DNA of 64,000 bases from Seiridium cupressi. Taxonomy: Eukaryota; Ascomycota; Sordariomycetes; Amphisphaeriales; Sporocadaceae. The position numbers and the translations under genes are program-made. The notes below the pieces were generated by a model. It did not search any database and had not been told where the DNA came from. It saw nothing but the letters and a program-made list of their open reading frames with translations. Positions 35,301 to 50,300 of this stretch are shown one piece after another. The stretch's first letter is position 1. Every line of letters starts with the position of its first letter. The DNA lies in assembly GCA_036674765.1 (NCBI GenBank), contig JARVKI010000047.1:186001-250000 (forward strand), in the 5' to 3' direction.

Positions 35301-38300
35301 TTTGGCTAGGAATTGCGATTGGAAACATGGTTGTGAACCAACCCACGGTCCTTGATATATCTATTTGATCATCCCACGCCTCGCGCCCATGCCCCTCGGC
35401 GAATAGTGCAGGCGCACGGCGGTCAGTGAAAACGGCATGGAAGGAGTAAAGGATAGCTGCCATCAGAATTTCCACTGGCTCAGTGCGAAGAGCTTGGTTT
35501 GCAGAGCCTAGAATGGAAGCTGTAGTCTCCTTATCGAGCGTAAATGTCGACGAAGTACTCGATTGATACGTAGGGGCTTCAGTCACCCCCCAGAACCCAA
35601 AGTCGGCAGTAGGGACATCAAATGGCAACACCCGTGACGGGGCCAGGTCTTGTCTCGCCTCTTCGCTAGCGTGAGAGATCTGCATGCGTGTCCATGTTTG
35701 GAAAGGCAGTGTCCTTTGACTATGCAGCCGTCCGGTACTTATCGCCTGCTCGAGGTCGTCGAAGATAATGCGCCAGGAAACAAGATCAATGACAAGATGG
35801 TGGGCGACCAGGAAAATGAATTGATTGCCATCCCGCAGAGTAAACATCTCTGCCGCAACCAATGGTCCACGTGAGATATCTAAACTGCGTTGAACCTCCC
35901 CAAGGAGCTGCGAGGCAGCCTCAAGAGACGCCACTCCCGACGTGACATGGAACGTGAGCGAGGACTCTATGTTATTCGTCACAAGCTGGCTCCACTTTCC
36001 ATCCGGAGCTTGGTTAAATCGAGCCCTAAGCATCGAGTGGCAGGAAATGATGGCTTTTAGTGCTTTGAGAACGGTCTCTGGGGGCTGGTTTTGCCTGAAT
36101 TTGAGAAGGAAACTCTGGTTGAAGTGGTTCTGGCCCTGAGGTATGCAGCTGAAGTGAAGTCTCTGGATGGGAGACAGGGGAAATTGCGTATCAGTAACAT
36201 CATCCAACGAAACTTGGGCATATGCAGTGGTTCGTGTGGTATGCTTGGCGATCTCGACGATTGTCCGATGTTGAAGGATGTCCCGGACTGTGACTTGAAG
36301 TCCTTCCAGACGGAGCTTAGAAGAGACTTGAATGGCAGATATAGAGTCGCCGCCGAGACCAAAGAATGTCTGTGTCGTACTAATACGTGACTTGGGGATA
36401 TTCAAGACACTACTCCAAGCATCTTGTATTTGTGACTCGGTAAGATTCGCGTATTCTGCCCCATCCGTGGGACCGCTGTCCAGCTTCATCGCCATCTCAT
36501 AGGTCTCATCGCTCATGGATTCTACCCACTGAAGCACCTCACGGCGGTTCAGTTTGCCGTTGATTGTCACAGGCATTTGTTCAACACATAGCCAAACACG
36601 AGGGAGCATATATGCCGGCACACGAGTCTCTAGCAAGCAGCGGAGTTGCTCTATCTGGCGACTCGTCTCTTCCGTTTGGAGCAGCGATAGGTGTTGGCGC
36701 TCACCTGCTCTCGACTCCTGGGAAGCTCGTTGAAGTGGTGAGAAAGACAGCACCAAGCGGTCCGCACATGGACCGGCCTTCGGAACCAATGCGGCGACGT
36801 GTCGAGTAGTTAGAGTGGTAGCAATATGATGCTCGATTTCCCTCAAGTCCACCCTCTGCCCATGGATCTTAACTTGCATATCTTTTCGGCCCACACTGCT
36901 TATGGAACCATCGAGATTAAATCGAACCAAATCTCCTGACCGGTACATCCGGCGACCTGTTGCGGGTATTCCAGTGATTGGAGCCGAACGGCTCCATGTG
37001 GGATCGAAAACAAACGCAGACTTGGTTTGCTGTTCATTAAGATATCCTCTGGCCAGCAAAGGGCCTTCAATGAGCAGCTCACCCGGAGATCCGACAGGCA
37101 GTAGTTTGTTATAGTCCTGGGGATCGACAACCCAAAGCAAAGCCCCTGCGGCCTTCCCCATCAACCCACCGGCAGGCTCAAAGACTTCAACACCAGAGCA
37201 GGAGATCGAGCACTCTGCAGGACCGTACGTTGCGATTACTTTGACTCCCGGTCTGGACAGCCATTTGGAAATGATGTCATATGGGATTGGCTCGCCGCCG
37301 AGCACGAGTATCTTGAGACAGGGGACCTCATCGGGACCCAGTAGCCCGGCGACTGTCGGAGTAAGGTGCGCCCAGTTGACCTCAAGCTGGCGTATTGCAG
37401 ATGCTAACCCGCTTAATCGCTCGTCCTCAGTCGGGACACATACGCATCCGCCAAACGATAGCGTTGTAAATATCTCCTCCACGCTGACATCGAAGATGTA
37501 AGAGCCGAATTGGAGAGACCTGGCCGAATTGCTCAGCAACTCAACTGAGCCGTGATGCTTAATGCTGGTACACATTGATGCATGTTCCAGCACAATTCCC
37601 TTAGGAACACCTGTACTACCCGATGTGAATGTGACAAAGGCGGGATTGTTGGGCTTGGCTAAGGCAGCAATTTCGCAAGACTGGAGCTCGGCCCAGAGAC
37701 CGGAGGTTACGGGCACAACGGCAGCTAGTCCCTCGAACATACTACCATAACGCGCTTCACAGACTATTACCTTGGCTTTCACCATGCTGATAATACTTTC
37801 AAGTCGTTCGATAGGGTGTCCCGGGTCGAGTGCCACGCAAGCACCGCCTGCCTTCAAGATAGCAAACATAGTAACAACGGCCCACGGCGACTTCTCGAAG
37901 CAAAAGGGCACGAAGTCCTCCGGCCCTATTCCGAGAGACGAAAGATGGGACGCTAGCCTGGTGGCGTGGTCGTCGAGTTGGCGGTACGTCAGATTACCTT
38001 CCTGTCCCGTCACGGCGACTGCTGGAGCATCAGGCCGAAGTGCAACCTGCTGTTCGACCAGCTCATGCACGCAAGCAACCGTGGTCTCGGGGACTTTATT
38101 GTTCCACTTTGAAACTTCGGCTGCGTGCGCCTCACTGAACACGTCTAGATCCCCGATGGTGCCGGAGACGTTCTTCAGAAGGGTTTCGATGGTTTGGAGC
38201 AGTGTGGCCTGCAAAAGTGGACCATGTTCCTTGGGTAGACATGACGTCCAGTATTGAAGACTAAATAATATGCCCCGTTCTGAATCGTCGGATACTTCCA

Positions 38301-41300
38301 CGTTCAAGGTTATATCGAACTATTTTGGAAAGGAAAATCTTAGTTTTAGTAATGCTTTTTATGAAACTCCACTGAGGGAGAAGAGGGCCTGTGACTTACT
38401 TCGCTTGGGTCATAACCAGAGATGTTATGAAAAGAGATAGTCGAGGTGGTGTCGTCTCTGGATGCCTGCCTTCTCTGCACGTTGACCACTGTATTAAAGA
38501 GAGCTTCGTGACCTGGATTTACGGCGTGTTGAATCTCTGCGAGAGAAACATGCTGGTGCGGCAAGCTCTGAAGAGATTGCGAGTGCATCATCTGCAGCAG
38601 TTCGACCACGGGGATGGAGCTGTCAAGCTCTGCCCGGAGAACCAACATGGCGATTAAGGGCCCATATATGTCGTCAACCCCACGCACAGGAACGCTTCGG
38701 CCGGATGAAAGGTAGCCATAGCATACAGATGCGGTGCCGACATAGGATTTCAGCAGAACCGCCCAGGCTGCTCGCATAAAGTTTGGCACTGTCGTGTGAT
38801 GAGCCTTGCACAGCTCTTGAATACGGTGGGCTGTCGTATTATCCAATCTGAAGTCGTGGCTCATGAAACTGGCCTTTTCCGGTTCTATGGCACTTAGGTG
38901 CGGGAAATGGCAAGGGTCAACATCCTCCAAGAGACTCTTCCAGTAGTTGATGGAAGTTGAGGCAGGTTGGGACACCAGGTACTCGATGAAATCGCGGTAC
39001 AGCGGGCGCGAGCTCTGGTCGAGTACTCCATCGTAAGCTTGTATAATGTCTCTCACGAGAATCCCAGTCGATGTTCCATCGCTGATGGCGTGACTCATGT
39101 GCATCTGCAGGTAGCATTCTAGAGCTGAGGTCTTGCAGATGTTGATGAAGTATGGCAGTCCCGCATCAGTAAGGATAGGTTGTGGGAGGCTCTGCAGCTT
39201 GTAAAGACCGCCTTGGATGGTGTGTATTGGCTCTGAAACCTTCTTTAACACAACTTGTAAGTAAGGATGGTCTTCGAGGCCACTCTCGACCAACAATGTC
39301 CGTAGGGCTTGATGGCGGGAGATGACAGCCTTGCAGGCAGCTTCGAGCCTGGCTAAGTCCACCTCCACCGATGCACCTCGGGGTTGGACCCTCCAGGTCT
39401 GCTGGACAGTGTACAACTCAGAGTTCCTTGCCTGGCTGGACAAAATTCCCCGCTGCATGGGTGAACATGGATATATATCCTCGATATCCTCGATGCTGAC
39501 AAGGTTATGGTCCAGTTGGCCCACACTAGACTGGAGGAACGTATCCAAACCCCTATAGTCAAATTTTACAAGTGGGTAGTCGCTCAAAGTCGCTGTAGGC
39601 TGAACTTGCTTTTGGAACTTCAGGGTCATCTGCCCAAGCATATCCTTGCACGTCTGGATCCAGAGCTCAATCCTTTCTTGATGCTTCAGGTGTGAGGTAT
39701 AGCCAAAGTGACAGACCAAGACCCCTCGCTCAACAACGAAGTTCAGTTCAAAAAGGGCCATGCGTGGTGTCTTGGGGTGGACGTTTTGCACGCCAGATGG
39801 AATCGGAACCTGCTCGAACATCTGATCACTTCGCTCCAGCTGCTGGTATTGTCCGAGGTAATTGAATAGCACCTCCATCTTTTCGTGGTCTCTAAACTGT
39901 GTAATTGCACGCGGGTCCAGGGAGCGCGCAGTGAAGTAGGGCCACCCTTTTCCGGGCAGGCTGCGGCGCGTATCCTTCACCCGACGAACCACGTCGACCA
40001 TGTCGGAAGTTGGAGTCATATCAACACCTATGGGCCAGATAGTGGTGAACCAACCCACAGTCCGTGAAATGTCAGCATTCTCGTCCCAAGGCTGCCTTCC
40101 ATGGCCCTCGCAGAACAGTGGGGGCACTTGGCGGTCATGGAACACCTGGTTGAAGGAGTGAAGAACAGCGGATGCCATGATGTCGACCGCTTCCGTGTTA
40201 AGTGGAACATTGGCATCCGATAGCAGTGCCGACGTAATGTGCTGATCGAGACGGAATGTTGACCTGACTGTGCTTCCGTATGTCTGCGCGCTATCCACGC
40301 CCCAGTAGCTGAAGTTGGGAGGCGCAATGTCGAATGGGAGAACATGTCTCGGATCAAAAATCTCTTGGTTTTGCGGGCTATGGGTATATGCTTCCTGGGA
40401 CCAGACCCAGGACTGGAACGGTGTCGCGGGTAAACTCTGCAGCGCTCCTGCTCGCAATATGTCGTTGATATCGTCGAACATGGCGCGCCACGAGACGAGA
40501 TCCACAACAAGATGATGTATTGCCATGAAGAGAAACTTCCCCCCATTGTCGACCTGGACCAACCGGGCTGCTACAATGGGCCCACGTATGATGTTGATGG
40601 CACTGTGGGCGGCATCGAATATGTCTTTGGCTTCCTCAACCGATCGCAATATGACATCGTCAAAATCGAGTGACTCATCGACTAGTTCACTGACAGCCTG
40701 ACTCCAATTCCTGGACGAGTCACGCGAGAACCGCGCACGGAGCATCGAGTTCCTCTCTATGATGGCTTTTAGGGCGCTGTGAATAACGTCGGTTGAGTGA
40801 GTCGGGTCCCGAAGCCGCAGGAGGAAGCTTTGGTTGAAATGATGTTGGCCGTCCGGCATCTGCCGGAAGTGCAACATTTGGATAGGAGATAGTGGGAATG
40901 GTACGTTCACTTCTTCTACCTCAGCCGTCTGCGAGTGACTATCGAGAACATCTGCGTATTCTGAGATTGCCTCGATGGTTCGGTGTTGTAGGATTGCTTG
41001 GACGGAAACCCGGATGCCCTCGGCTCGTAACCAAGAAGCGACCTGCATGGCTGAGATGGAATCTCCGCCGAGGCTGTAGAAGGATTGAGAGAGACCAATC
41101 TGTGTTTTTTCCACATTCAATGTGTTGCTCCAAGCTAGCTGTATCTGCCGTTGAACCAGAGTCGTGGGCTGAGAAGCGGCGAGGGCATCGATCTCGAGGG
41201 CTATCGCGGCTTGTTGCAAGGCCTCATCTGCCGAATTCAGCCACGCTATGGCCTCGTTACGGTTAAGTTTGCCGTTTGCCGTTACAGGAATCTTTTCCAC

Positions 41301-44300
41301 GCACAGCCACGTCCGTGGGAGCATATAAGCGGGAACCCGATCTTCCATAAAAGACCGCAGGCTTGAGACCACCTTCTTGGCCGCCTCCGTCTGCACCAGC
41401 TGCAAAGACTGGTCCAATGACGAAGATGAAGGAGACGCGGGCGTAAATATGGCGACCATTCTATCTTTCCAGCAGCCCCGGCTGGGGACTCCAACAATAG
41501 CGTGCTTGGAGAATGCTGAGGAAGCGATATGGTGTTCTACCTCGCGAAGGTCAACACGTTGACCCTTTATTTTAACCTGCGCATCTTTTCTCCCTATGGT
41601 TCTGATGGAACCATCCAGCATCATGCGGGCTATGTCGCCCGTCTTATACATCCGTCGACCAGACGCCGGCACGCCAGCGACCGGCGTCGTCTTAGCCCAT
41701 GCCGGGTCGACAATGAAAGAGGCAGCGGTCTGCTTCTCGTTGTTGAGATACCCTCTAGCGACTCCCGGTCCCTCAATGATGATCTCTCCTGGAGCACCAA
41801 GGGGCGCAAGCTTGTTAGGATCTTTAGGATCAACCAGCCACATTAAGGCACCATAGGCCTTCCCCATCAGCCCGGCGGAAGGCTCCAGCACGTCCTCGCC
41901 AGAGCAGGTAACAGAGCATTCGGCTGGTCCGTAGGTTGCAACCAGCTGCACTTTGCCGACCCATTTTCCTGTCAATCCATAATGGATCGGCTCTCCACCC
42001 ACGCAGAGGGTCCTGAGCGACGGGATATCGTCCGGCTCAAAGAGACCCGCAACGGTAGGTGTCACGTAAGCCCAGTTCACACCAAGCTTCGCGGCTGTTC
42101 CTGCGAGACTGTTCAAACGCTCATGCTCAGAAAGCACGCACACGCACCCACCAGACGAAAGGGTCGTGAAGATCTCAGCCACGCTAATATCAAAGTTATA
42201 GGAACAGAACTGCATTGCCCTGGTCTTCTCATCTACGTGGAGCGCCGGTCCGTGATGGTTGATACTGGTGCACATGGACGCATGCTCCAGGACGATGCCC
42301 TTCGGCACACCAGTGCTGCCGGAGGTGAAGTTAATGAATGCGGCATTCCCCGGGGATGCCTGCTTGGGTGTGGCGTCGACGAGGGGCAGTGTGTCCCACA
42401 GGTGTGGCACAAGGCGAATGAGGGTAACATTCTCATCCTGGAGCATGGACGAGTACTGCGGGTCACAGATGATAATCGTTGCACCCGCGGCTTCTATGAT
42501 CTGTTGCAGGCGGGATACGGGCTGCTTCGGGTCGAGGGCGACGCAAGCACCGCCAGCTTTCAGGATGGCCATCATCACAACGACTGCCCAAGCTGACTTG
42601 TCCAGACAGTACGGAACGAGAACCTCTGGCCCGACGCCAAGGACTGCTAGGTGGGATGCTAAACGAGTAGATAGATCGCCTAGCTGCCCGTACGTGAAAT
42701 GTTGGTCGGTGCTTGCCACAGCTGGCGCATCGGGCCTGCGTGTGATGTGACGTTCCACGAGATGGTGAACGCAGGAATCGACCGTCTCGGACGCATCTCC
42801 GTTGATTTTCAGAAGTTGGCTCTTATGGCTCTCACTGAAGAGATCTAAATCCCGGAGCTTTTGCGTGGGCTGCGTGAGGAAGCACTTCAGGGCTTGTAGA
42901 ACTGTGGCCCCGAGATTCTTCGCTTGCTCGTCGGATAGACACGATGTCCAGTATTGGAAGCTGAGCGTATCTCTTCCTTGGTAAGAGAAGACACTCAGCG
43001 TGATATCGTACTTGAGAGGCATCTGTTAACGGCACTCGCGTGCAGATCATGATGGAAAGAAGGGAACTCACTTCACTGGGATCATAACCAGGTTGATCTT
43101 CGAAGGTAATCGTACCCACCCTGGCATCGGATTCGATCCGGCGCTGTAAATTTACGAGGGTATTGAACAGTGACTTCCCACCTAAATTGAGGCTTTGTTG
43201 GATCTTGGCTAATGAAGTGTGTTGGTGAGGAAGCCCCTGCAAGAACTGGTTCTGCATAGTCTTTACAAGGCCGAGTAAAGTTGTTGAAGGCTCGAGGAGT
43301 GCTGTCTGGATTAGCATAGTAATCAGGGGACCTACCATCGCGTCTGCGCCATCGACAGGAATGTCTCTTCCAGAGGCAAGAAATCCGAAACAAACCGTGT
43401 CGACGTCTTTCCCGGTATATGTGTGCAGCACCAAGGCCCAGACGGCGCTGATCAAATTCGCCATCGTGACGCCGTGCTCGGCGCAGAAAGCCCGCAGCTT
43501 GCGGTTTTGATTTTCCTCCAGCTCGCACTCCAGGCTCTTGAATGCTGGGCTAGCAGACGCATCGAGACTGGGGAAATAGCATGCCTCGATATTTTCCAGC
43601 TGTTCCTGCCAATACGCGATTCCCTCGTTTTCGGATCGCTGGTGCAGGTACCGGACAAAGTCACTGTAGAGTGGGGCGGCGGGTTTGGCGACGCCATCGT
43701 ATGCTTGGGTTATCTCGTCGACCAAAACCTGAACCGCCGTCCCGTCAATAATGGCATGGTTGATATCCAGCATGCAGTAAATTGCAGCGCCCGTCTCCCA
43801 CAGCGTGAAGTGGTACGGGAGTTGTCCCGGCTCGTGGATATCGACGACCAACGCCCTGAGCTCCTCAATGGACTTGGCTTGCGCCCAGGTGATCGGCTCC
43901 TTGACTGTATTCAACACCACTTGGAGGAATGTGGCATCTTGAAGGTCCATTTCCACAAGATATGTCTTTAGGCCTTGGTGACGTGTGATGACGGTACGGA
44001 TAGCCTTGTCTATGGTTGAAGCATCGATGCGCCCCGTCCGAGCCGCCAGCTTCCAGACGGCGCGATAATTATACAACTCGGAGTGTCTGGCTTGGCTGAC
44101 AAGAATTCCCTCCTGCATGGGGGAGCATGGAAGAATGTCTTCAATCTCACTCATGTTCTCGATTTTCAGGGACTTGGACACAGCTTCCATCATGCCATCG
44201 AGCGCCTCATAGTCGCAGGAAAGGAGAGGATAGTCGCTCAGCGTGGCCTTGGCTAGGCTTTGAGGCAAGGTGCCCGCAGCATCTCGGAGAATCGACTCGA

Positions 44301-47300
44301 GCTCCTTCACGCAAAGACTTATTCGATCCTGGTGCGCCATCTTCGAGGACCAGGAAAATTTGAACGCCAATGAGCCTTGCTCGATGGCTGATGACAGCTC
44401 GAACAGGGCGACACGAGGGCAGGTACTGGAAACCTCTTCTGGGATCTGGATGTCAGAGACCCGCTGGAAGGCAGAGTCTTCTCGTTCAAGCTGTTGCCAT
44501 CCACCTTGGTGGTTGTAGAGAAGCTCCATCTCGCCCAAGAGTTCACTTGCGTCTGTACCGCCGATCGGGTACTGGCCTAGGAGGAAACCTCTCCCTGTAT
44601 CTGGCAGGGTCCGTCTTGCATCCTTGACAGACCGTACGATATCAGCAAGATCAGAGCAAAGACTCAAATCAGCAACTATCGCTGCAATTGTCGTGAACCA
44701 GCCTACGGTTTGAGACAAATCCAGTTCATCTGTCCAGGTCTGTCGGCCGTGCCCCTCGGTGAACACAGCGGGCGGCTCCCGATCTTCGAAGGTCCTTTTG
44801 AAGGCTAAGATGATAGCTGCCATAAATATCTCCACAGGCTCTGTTCGTAGCGGCTCATTGGCTGGTCCAAGTAGAATGGAGGTCGATTCTGCACCCAGAG
44901 TGAACGAGGAGCTGACCACCGTGGAATAGGTGTTGAGCTTGCGCTCAGTCAACCAATACCCGCGTTTTGGCTGCGGTGGGTGACGTAAAAGAGCAGCTCC
45001 AGGGTCAGAATTTTCATAATGCACTCGGTGTAGATGTACCCAAGCTTGGAAGGGGGGCGCACCGCTATTCGGCAAATTTTGGCATCGGAGAAGCTCATTC
45101 AGCTCATGTAGAATAACTCTCCAGGAAACAAAGTCTACTACCAAGTGGTGTGCCAGAAGATATAACAACTGCGGTTGGTCAGGTAGCGTGACTAGATCTA
45201 CCGAGAACAGTGGACCCCGCTGAATGTTGAGTGACTTGTGGCTCGCCGTAAGCAGTGGTGCTATTTCTTCTTGGCGGCTCGCAGAAGATTCCATGAAGCG
45301 CCATGAGTTGTCATTCGTGGTCTTTTGAGACCACTGCCGAGAGGAATCTCGATTAAAGCGAGCGCGAAGCATGGAGTGCCTCGAAACAATTGTAGATATT
45401 GCCTGTTGGAGTTGTTTCGGAGACACGGAAAGCTTGAGCCTCAATAAGAAGCCTTGATTATAGTGGTCCTCGCCATCCGGCATCATTTCGAAGAAGAATC
45501 TCTGAATAGGTGCCAGAGGGAACTCCTTGTTGTGCTCCTCAAACTGGGCCGTCATTGATGCCAAGTTTCCCACGTCTCCGAGGACGAACTTACACCGGGG
45601 TGCTATCTCGGCAATTATACGGTACCGAAGGACATCGTGGACAGAGGCCCTGATTCCATTGGCCCTGGCCTGCGAAACGACCTGCATTGCCAGAATGGAG
45701 TCACCTCCCAGGTTGAAGAAGGGCTTGTGGATGCCAATGCTCTCAGCCGGGATGTTAAGAACCCGACTCCAGATCATGGAAAGAGCTTGCTGCATAGGGT
45801 CATCAATCCTCTCTTCGGCTTTTTCGTAACCAATGGCCTGGAAATCAGTCACAGCCAAGAGGTCGGAGCCTGCCATGTCCGCAAGCCACCGTCCAACCCG
45901 CAGTCGATCCAGCTTTCCAGACGGCAATAATGGCATCTCAGGGACAGCTATCCACAATGTTGGGACCATGTAGGCCATTAAGGATGATTCTAGTGCGTCC
46001 CTCAATGCGCAGACTTGTCCGGCTGCTGTCGCTCTTGCTCCAGCTGGGACGAGCTTGAGGGACTCGCCTGTTTGAGATGTAGGCATAGAGGTTTTCAGGG
46101 AGACCACGGCTGTCAGCTTTCCCTTTAAATGACCGGTCTTGGGAATTGCCACAATTGCTTGTGTCACAGAGGCCTGGCGGGAGAGATGATGCTCAATCTC
46201 TCCGAGTTCGACACGTTGTCCATGTACCTTGATCTGGTTGTCCATGCGTCCGACGAACTTGAGAGAGCCATCGTTTCTTTGCCGAACCAAATCGCCGGTC
46301 CTGTAGAAATCATAGTGCCCACCGGGACGATGGATGTCTAGATCCACGAGCCAGTCAGGGCGCGATATGAAGGCAGCCTGGGTCTTGGCAGGATTGTTCA
46401 GGTAGCCCTGGGCCACATTGGGACCTTCGATCACTAGTTCGCCAACGGCACCAAGCGGAGACAGCGTATTGTAGTCTTTGGGACTGACCACCCAAGCTCT
46501 TGACCCGATAGCTTTGCCTAGAACGTCGTTTGCCCGCCCAAGCTCAGTGGAGAACTCATTCGTTACGCATACGACGCACGTTTCCGTGGGGCCGTAGCCG
46601 TTTATCAGCCTGACATGATCACACCAGGTCTCTATATTGTCCGCGCCGACCGCCTCACCGCCCATGACAACCGTGCGTACATTGGGGACATCAGCGGGAC
46701 CAAAGAGCCGGAGAAAGGTAGGGGTAAGTACGACCCAGTTCACTGCGAGACGGTTGATGATGCCCACGGCGTTGTCAAGCCGGTCTTGTTCCGATGGAAT
46801 GCAAATGCATCCTCCGTGTATCAATACTGTAAAGGTCTCGGCTATCATGGCGTCAAAGGTGTAGGCAGCGAATTGGAAAGCCCGGCTCTCCCTAGCGATG
46901 CCCATTCCTTTCCCATGAGCCCACATGGAGCTGCACATTGCTCGGTGTGAGATAACGACACCCTTAGGGTTTCCGGTAGAACCGGATGTGAACAACACGT
47001 AAGCCACTTCTTCGGGCCTGACGACAGGTAGGGACCTCGCATCCCTGTCATCATTGACAGCAAGAGATTTGCTGCTCACATTGATGGCGGCCATGTATGG
47101 AAACCTAGACTTGATTGTGCCGTGCGTTATGTCGTCGACCAAGATAATCCTTGCGCTGGCTTCGTCCATGATGGTCGCCATGCGGCTAGCAGGACTGGCA
47201 GGATCCAATGGTATGAAAGCGGCGCCAGCCTTCATGATGCCAATCATGGCGATTATGGCCCATGGTGACTTATTCAAGCAAAATGGAACCATATCCAGAG

Positions 47301-50300
47301 GGCCAATTCCGATTGTGTTCAGTTGGAGGGCGAGACGTGTTGATAGCTGACTCATTTGACGATAGGTGAGCTCCATGTCAAGCGAGTATATTGCGGTTGC
47401 CTCCGGAAATCTTGATACTTCCTCCTCAATCAAATCATGGGCACATTCGTCGCTGACCGGGGGCGGAGCATCGTTCCATGACATTATGCGATCCATATTT
47501 GCTTCACTGGACGCGTCCAGCTCAGCAAGCCGCTTGTGGGGGCTGTCTATTACTTGATCGAGGATCTTTAAGAGCGTTGCAACGACGTTCCGGGCATCTT
47601 CATTGGATAAGCAGCTTGTGGAGTACGTCAAGTTTCCGAGAACCTTGTCTTCTGTTTCTTCGACGTTGAGGATCACACTGTACTCAGTAGGATCTCGGAC
47701 ATCAAGGATGTCTACGGATACGCCAGAGGACGATTTTGACCGAGGGCGCCTCTGAACATCGACCATAGTGTTGAATAGGTTGCCGCTGATCTGCAATTCA
47801 TGCTGGAGGTGGGCAAGTGAGCAGTGCTGGTAGGCCATGCTCTCAGTCATGCTGTTCTGACTTTGCTGGGTAAGCTCCAGCAAAGTTCGTGACCCACTCA
47901 GCTGCAACCTGCCAACCATGACGCTGATATATGGTCCTATCGCAGTCTCGATGCCCGGAAGTAAAGCATCGCGACCGGAAGATAGGTACCCAAACGCGAC
48001 ATCATCACGATCCAGGTATACGGACAGGACCAAGGCCCATAAGGTCTGGAAGAGATTGGCCGCGGTGATATCATGCCTTGCACAGAAGCTGTGAATGTCA
48101 CTTCTGAAGGTGATTTCTTCGTGTAGCACTTGGTTCGCATTGCCAGGGGCATTAACTGCCAGCACCGGGAACAAGCAGGGGTCGATCCCTGTCAGGAATC
48201 CACTCCAGTAGGAAATGTTATCCGCCTGCGAGAGGCTCCCCAAGAACGAAATAAAATCGCGGAATGGCGGCCCTCGCACCTGCAGCGACGGATCTGAGCA
48301 CAGGCGTGAAATTTCCCGTAGAAGCAGCGAGCTTGATGTGCCGTCGGTAATAGCGTGACTCATGGCCAGCTTGACGCAAACAGAGCCGGAGCCGTCTTCC
48401 CATATCTCCATACCGTGAGGAAGCGGGCCGTTCGCACTCAAGCTCAGCTCCCTAGCCATAAAATCATCCTGTGATATATCATTCACCTTGCGAACAACAG
48501 CATCGACCTCCTTCAGGACGACTTGGGTAAACAAGCCCCGCCCGGTGGCATCCTCGACAAATACGGTACGGAGGATTGGAGCTTGGTGGACGACTTTGCG
48601 CCACGCTCGCTCTAGAATTTCAGCGTCAATGAGCTGGCCGTCAGGCACTGACCGCACCTTGAACGTATACTGAACCTGATACAGCTTTTCATTCCGAGAC
48701 CGGCTGACGAGAATAGCATCTTGCATCGGCGAGCATGGGTACACGTCCTCGACGTTGGCAGGGCTGATGGCCAGCTGCTCAGCAGCCTGAGACTCGAGGA
48801 ACTCGCTCAGGCCGGCGTCCCCGCCAAAGTCCATGAGCGGGAAGTCGCTCACGGTGGGGGCTGGTTCCGTGTTCGGCAGCATCCGGGCACAGAGTTCCAA
48901 CGCACACCGGCATTCCGTAGCCCAACGCGCAATGTCCGGGCTGCGTCTCAGGCCCTTGGGGAATTCGAGACTGAAATGCAACTTGCCCATGTCGACTACG
49001 ACGGATATCTCAAAAAGCTGTGGCCGGTGCATCTCGGGGGACTTGTCGACGACCGCTACACGGCCCGGCTCGACACGTCGCAAGACAGAGTCCGATCGCT
49101 CGAGTTGCTGGAAAACACCCAAGTAATTCACGAGTATTTCCATTGACTCCTTTGTTGCGAGACTAGGACCGCCGAGATAGCGGGCTGAGAAGTAGTCGAA
49201 GCCCTTGTGGGGTAAGCTCCGCACTGCGTCTTTGGTGCTTCGAACGCTGTCCACGATCGAGCGGTTGCTCGAGGCGAGAGGAACGCAGAGAGGCGTCATT
49301 GTTGTGAACCAGCCGACGGTGCCCGACAGGTCAATTTCATCAGACCATGCCCTGCGACCGTGGCCTTCAAAGTGAATCGGTGGAAGCGAACGGTCCGTGA
49401 AAACACACGAGAAGGAGTGGATGATAGAGGCAAGTATCAGCTCGTTGGTTTCCGTGTTGAAAGGCACGTGTGCAGGCCCCAGAAGCCGGTCTGTGACATT
49501 CTTATCCAGCGACCAAGAGACGGTTGTCAGATCGCGGTATTTCAGCTCCTCCGCATTTATGCCCCAGTACTGGTCGAAATTGGCTTTTGGCACAGTATAG
49601 GGCAGAACCTTGGTTACATCAAGACCTCGAGCGTAATCCGCCTGAACCTGCGACCACCTGCCGAACGTCAACGACTCGCTCGGCCTCAGTGGTTCATTCT
49701 TCAGATGGTTCTCAATGTCCTGTAGCATAATCCTAAAGGACACCAGATCCGATACCAGATGGTGGGCAACGATGAAAAGATATTTGTCGCTGTCCGAGGT
49801 CTCGAGTAGCTCGGCAGCGAGGATTGGGCCTCGGGTGATGTCCAAGCTGCGCTGACTAGACTCAATTATATCCGAGGCATCCTCCAGCCTGCCAACTTTA
49901 TGTTTATTATATGTGAAAGAAGAATGGACCTCGTCGGTGGTGAGCTGCTGCCAGCTCCCGTGCTCATCCTTGAGGAAACGAGCGCGGAGCATGGAATGTC
50001 TGCGGACGAGCGCTTCAAAAGCAGCTCCTAGGTCCTGTAGAGGAACAGAACCCGCAAGCTGTACGAGGAAGCTCTGATTGTAGTAGTTCTGCCCATCTGG
50101 TGCCGAGTTGAAATGCAGCCGCTGGATTGGGGTGAGAGGAAACGGCGTTCTGGGCTCGTCCTCGTGCTGCCCATTCAGCTGTCCGGCTCCATGGTGCAAT
50201 CCCGGCCCCAGCCATTTGCAGCGCTTTGCGATCTCGATGATGGTCTTGTGGTGCAGAATATCGCGTACCGTGACGGCCATGCCGCGCCCACGGACGCGAG

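Noticed and set aside
43011..43022. Exon 2 of the NRPS beginning at ATGCCTCTCAAG (CAG acceptor)
   Set aside because: It adds four residues (MPLK) absent from the homologous junctions and would place the acceptor almost on the GTTAAC branch site. The AAG 12 bases on fits all other copies.
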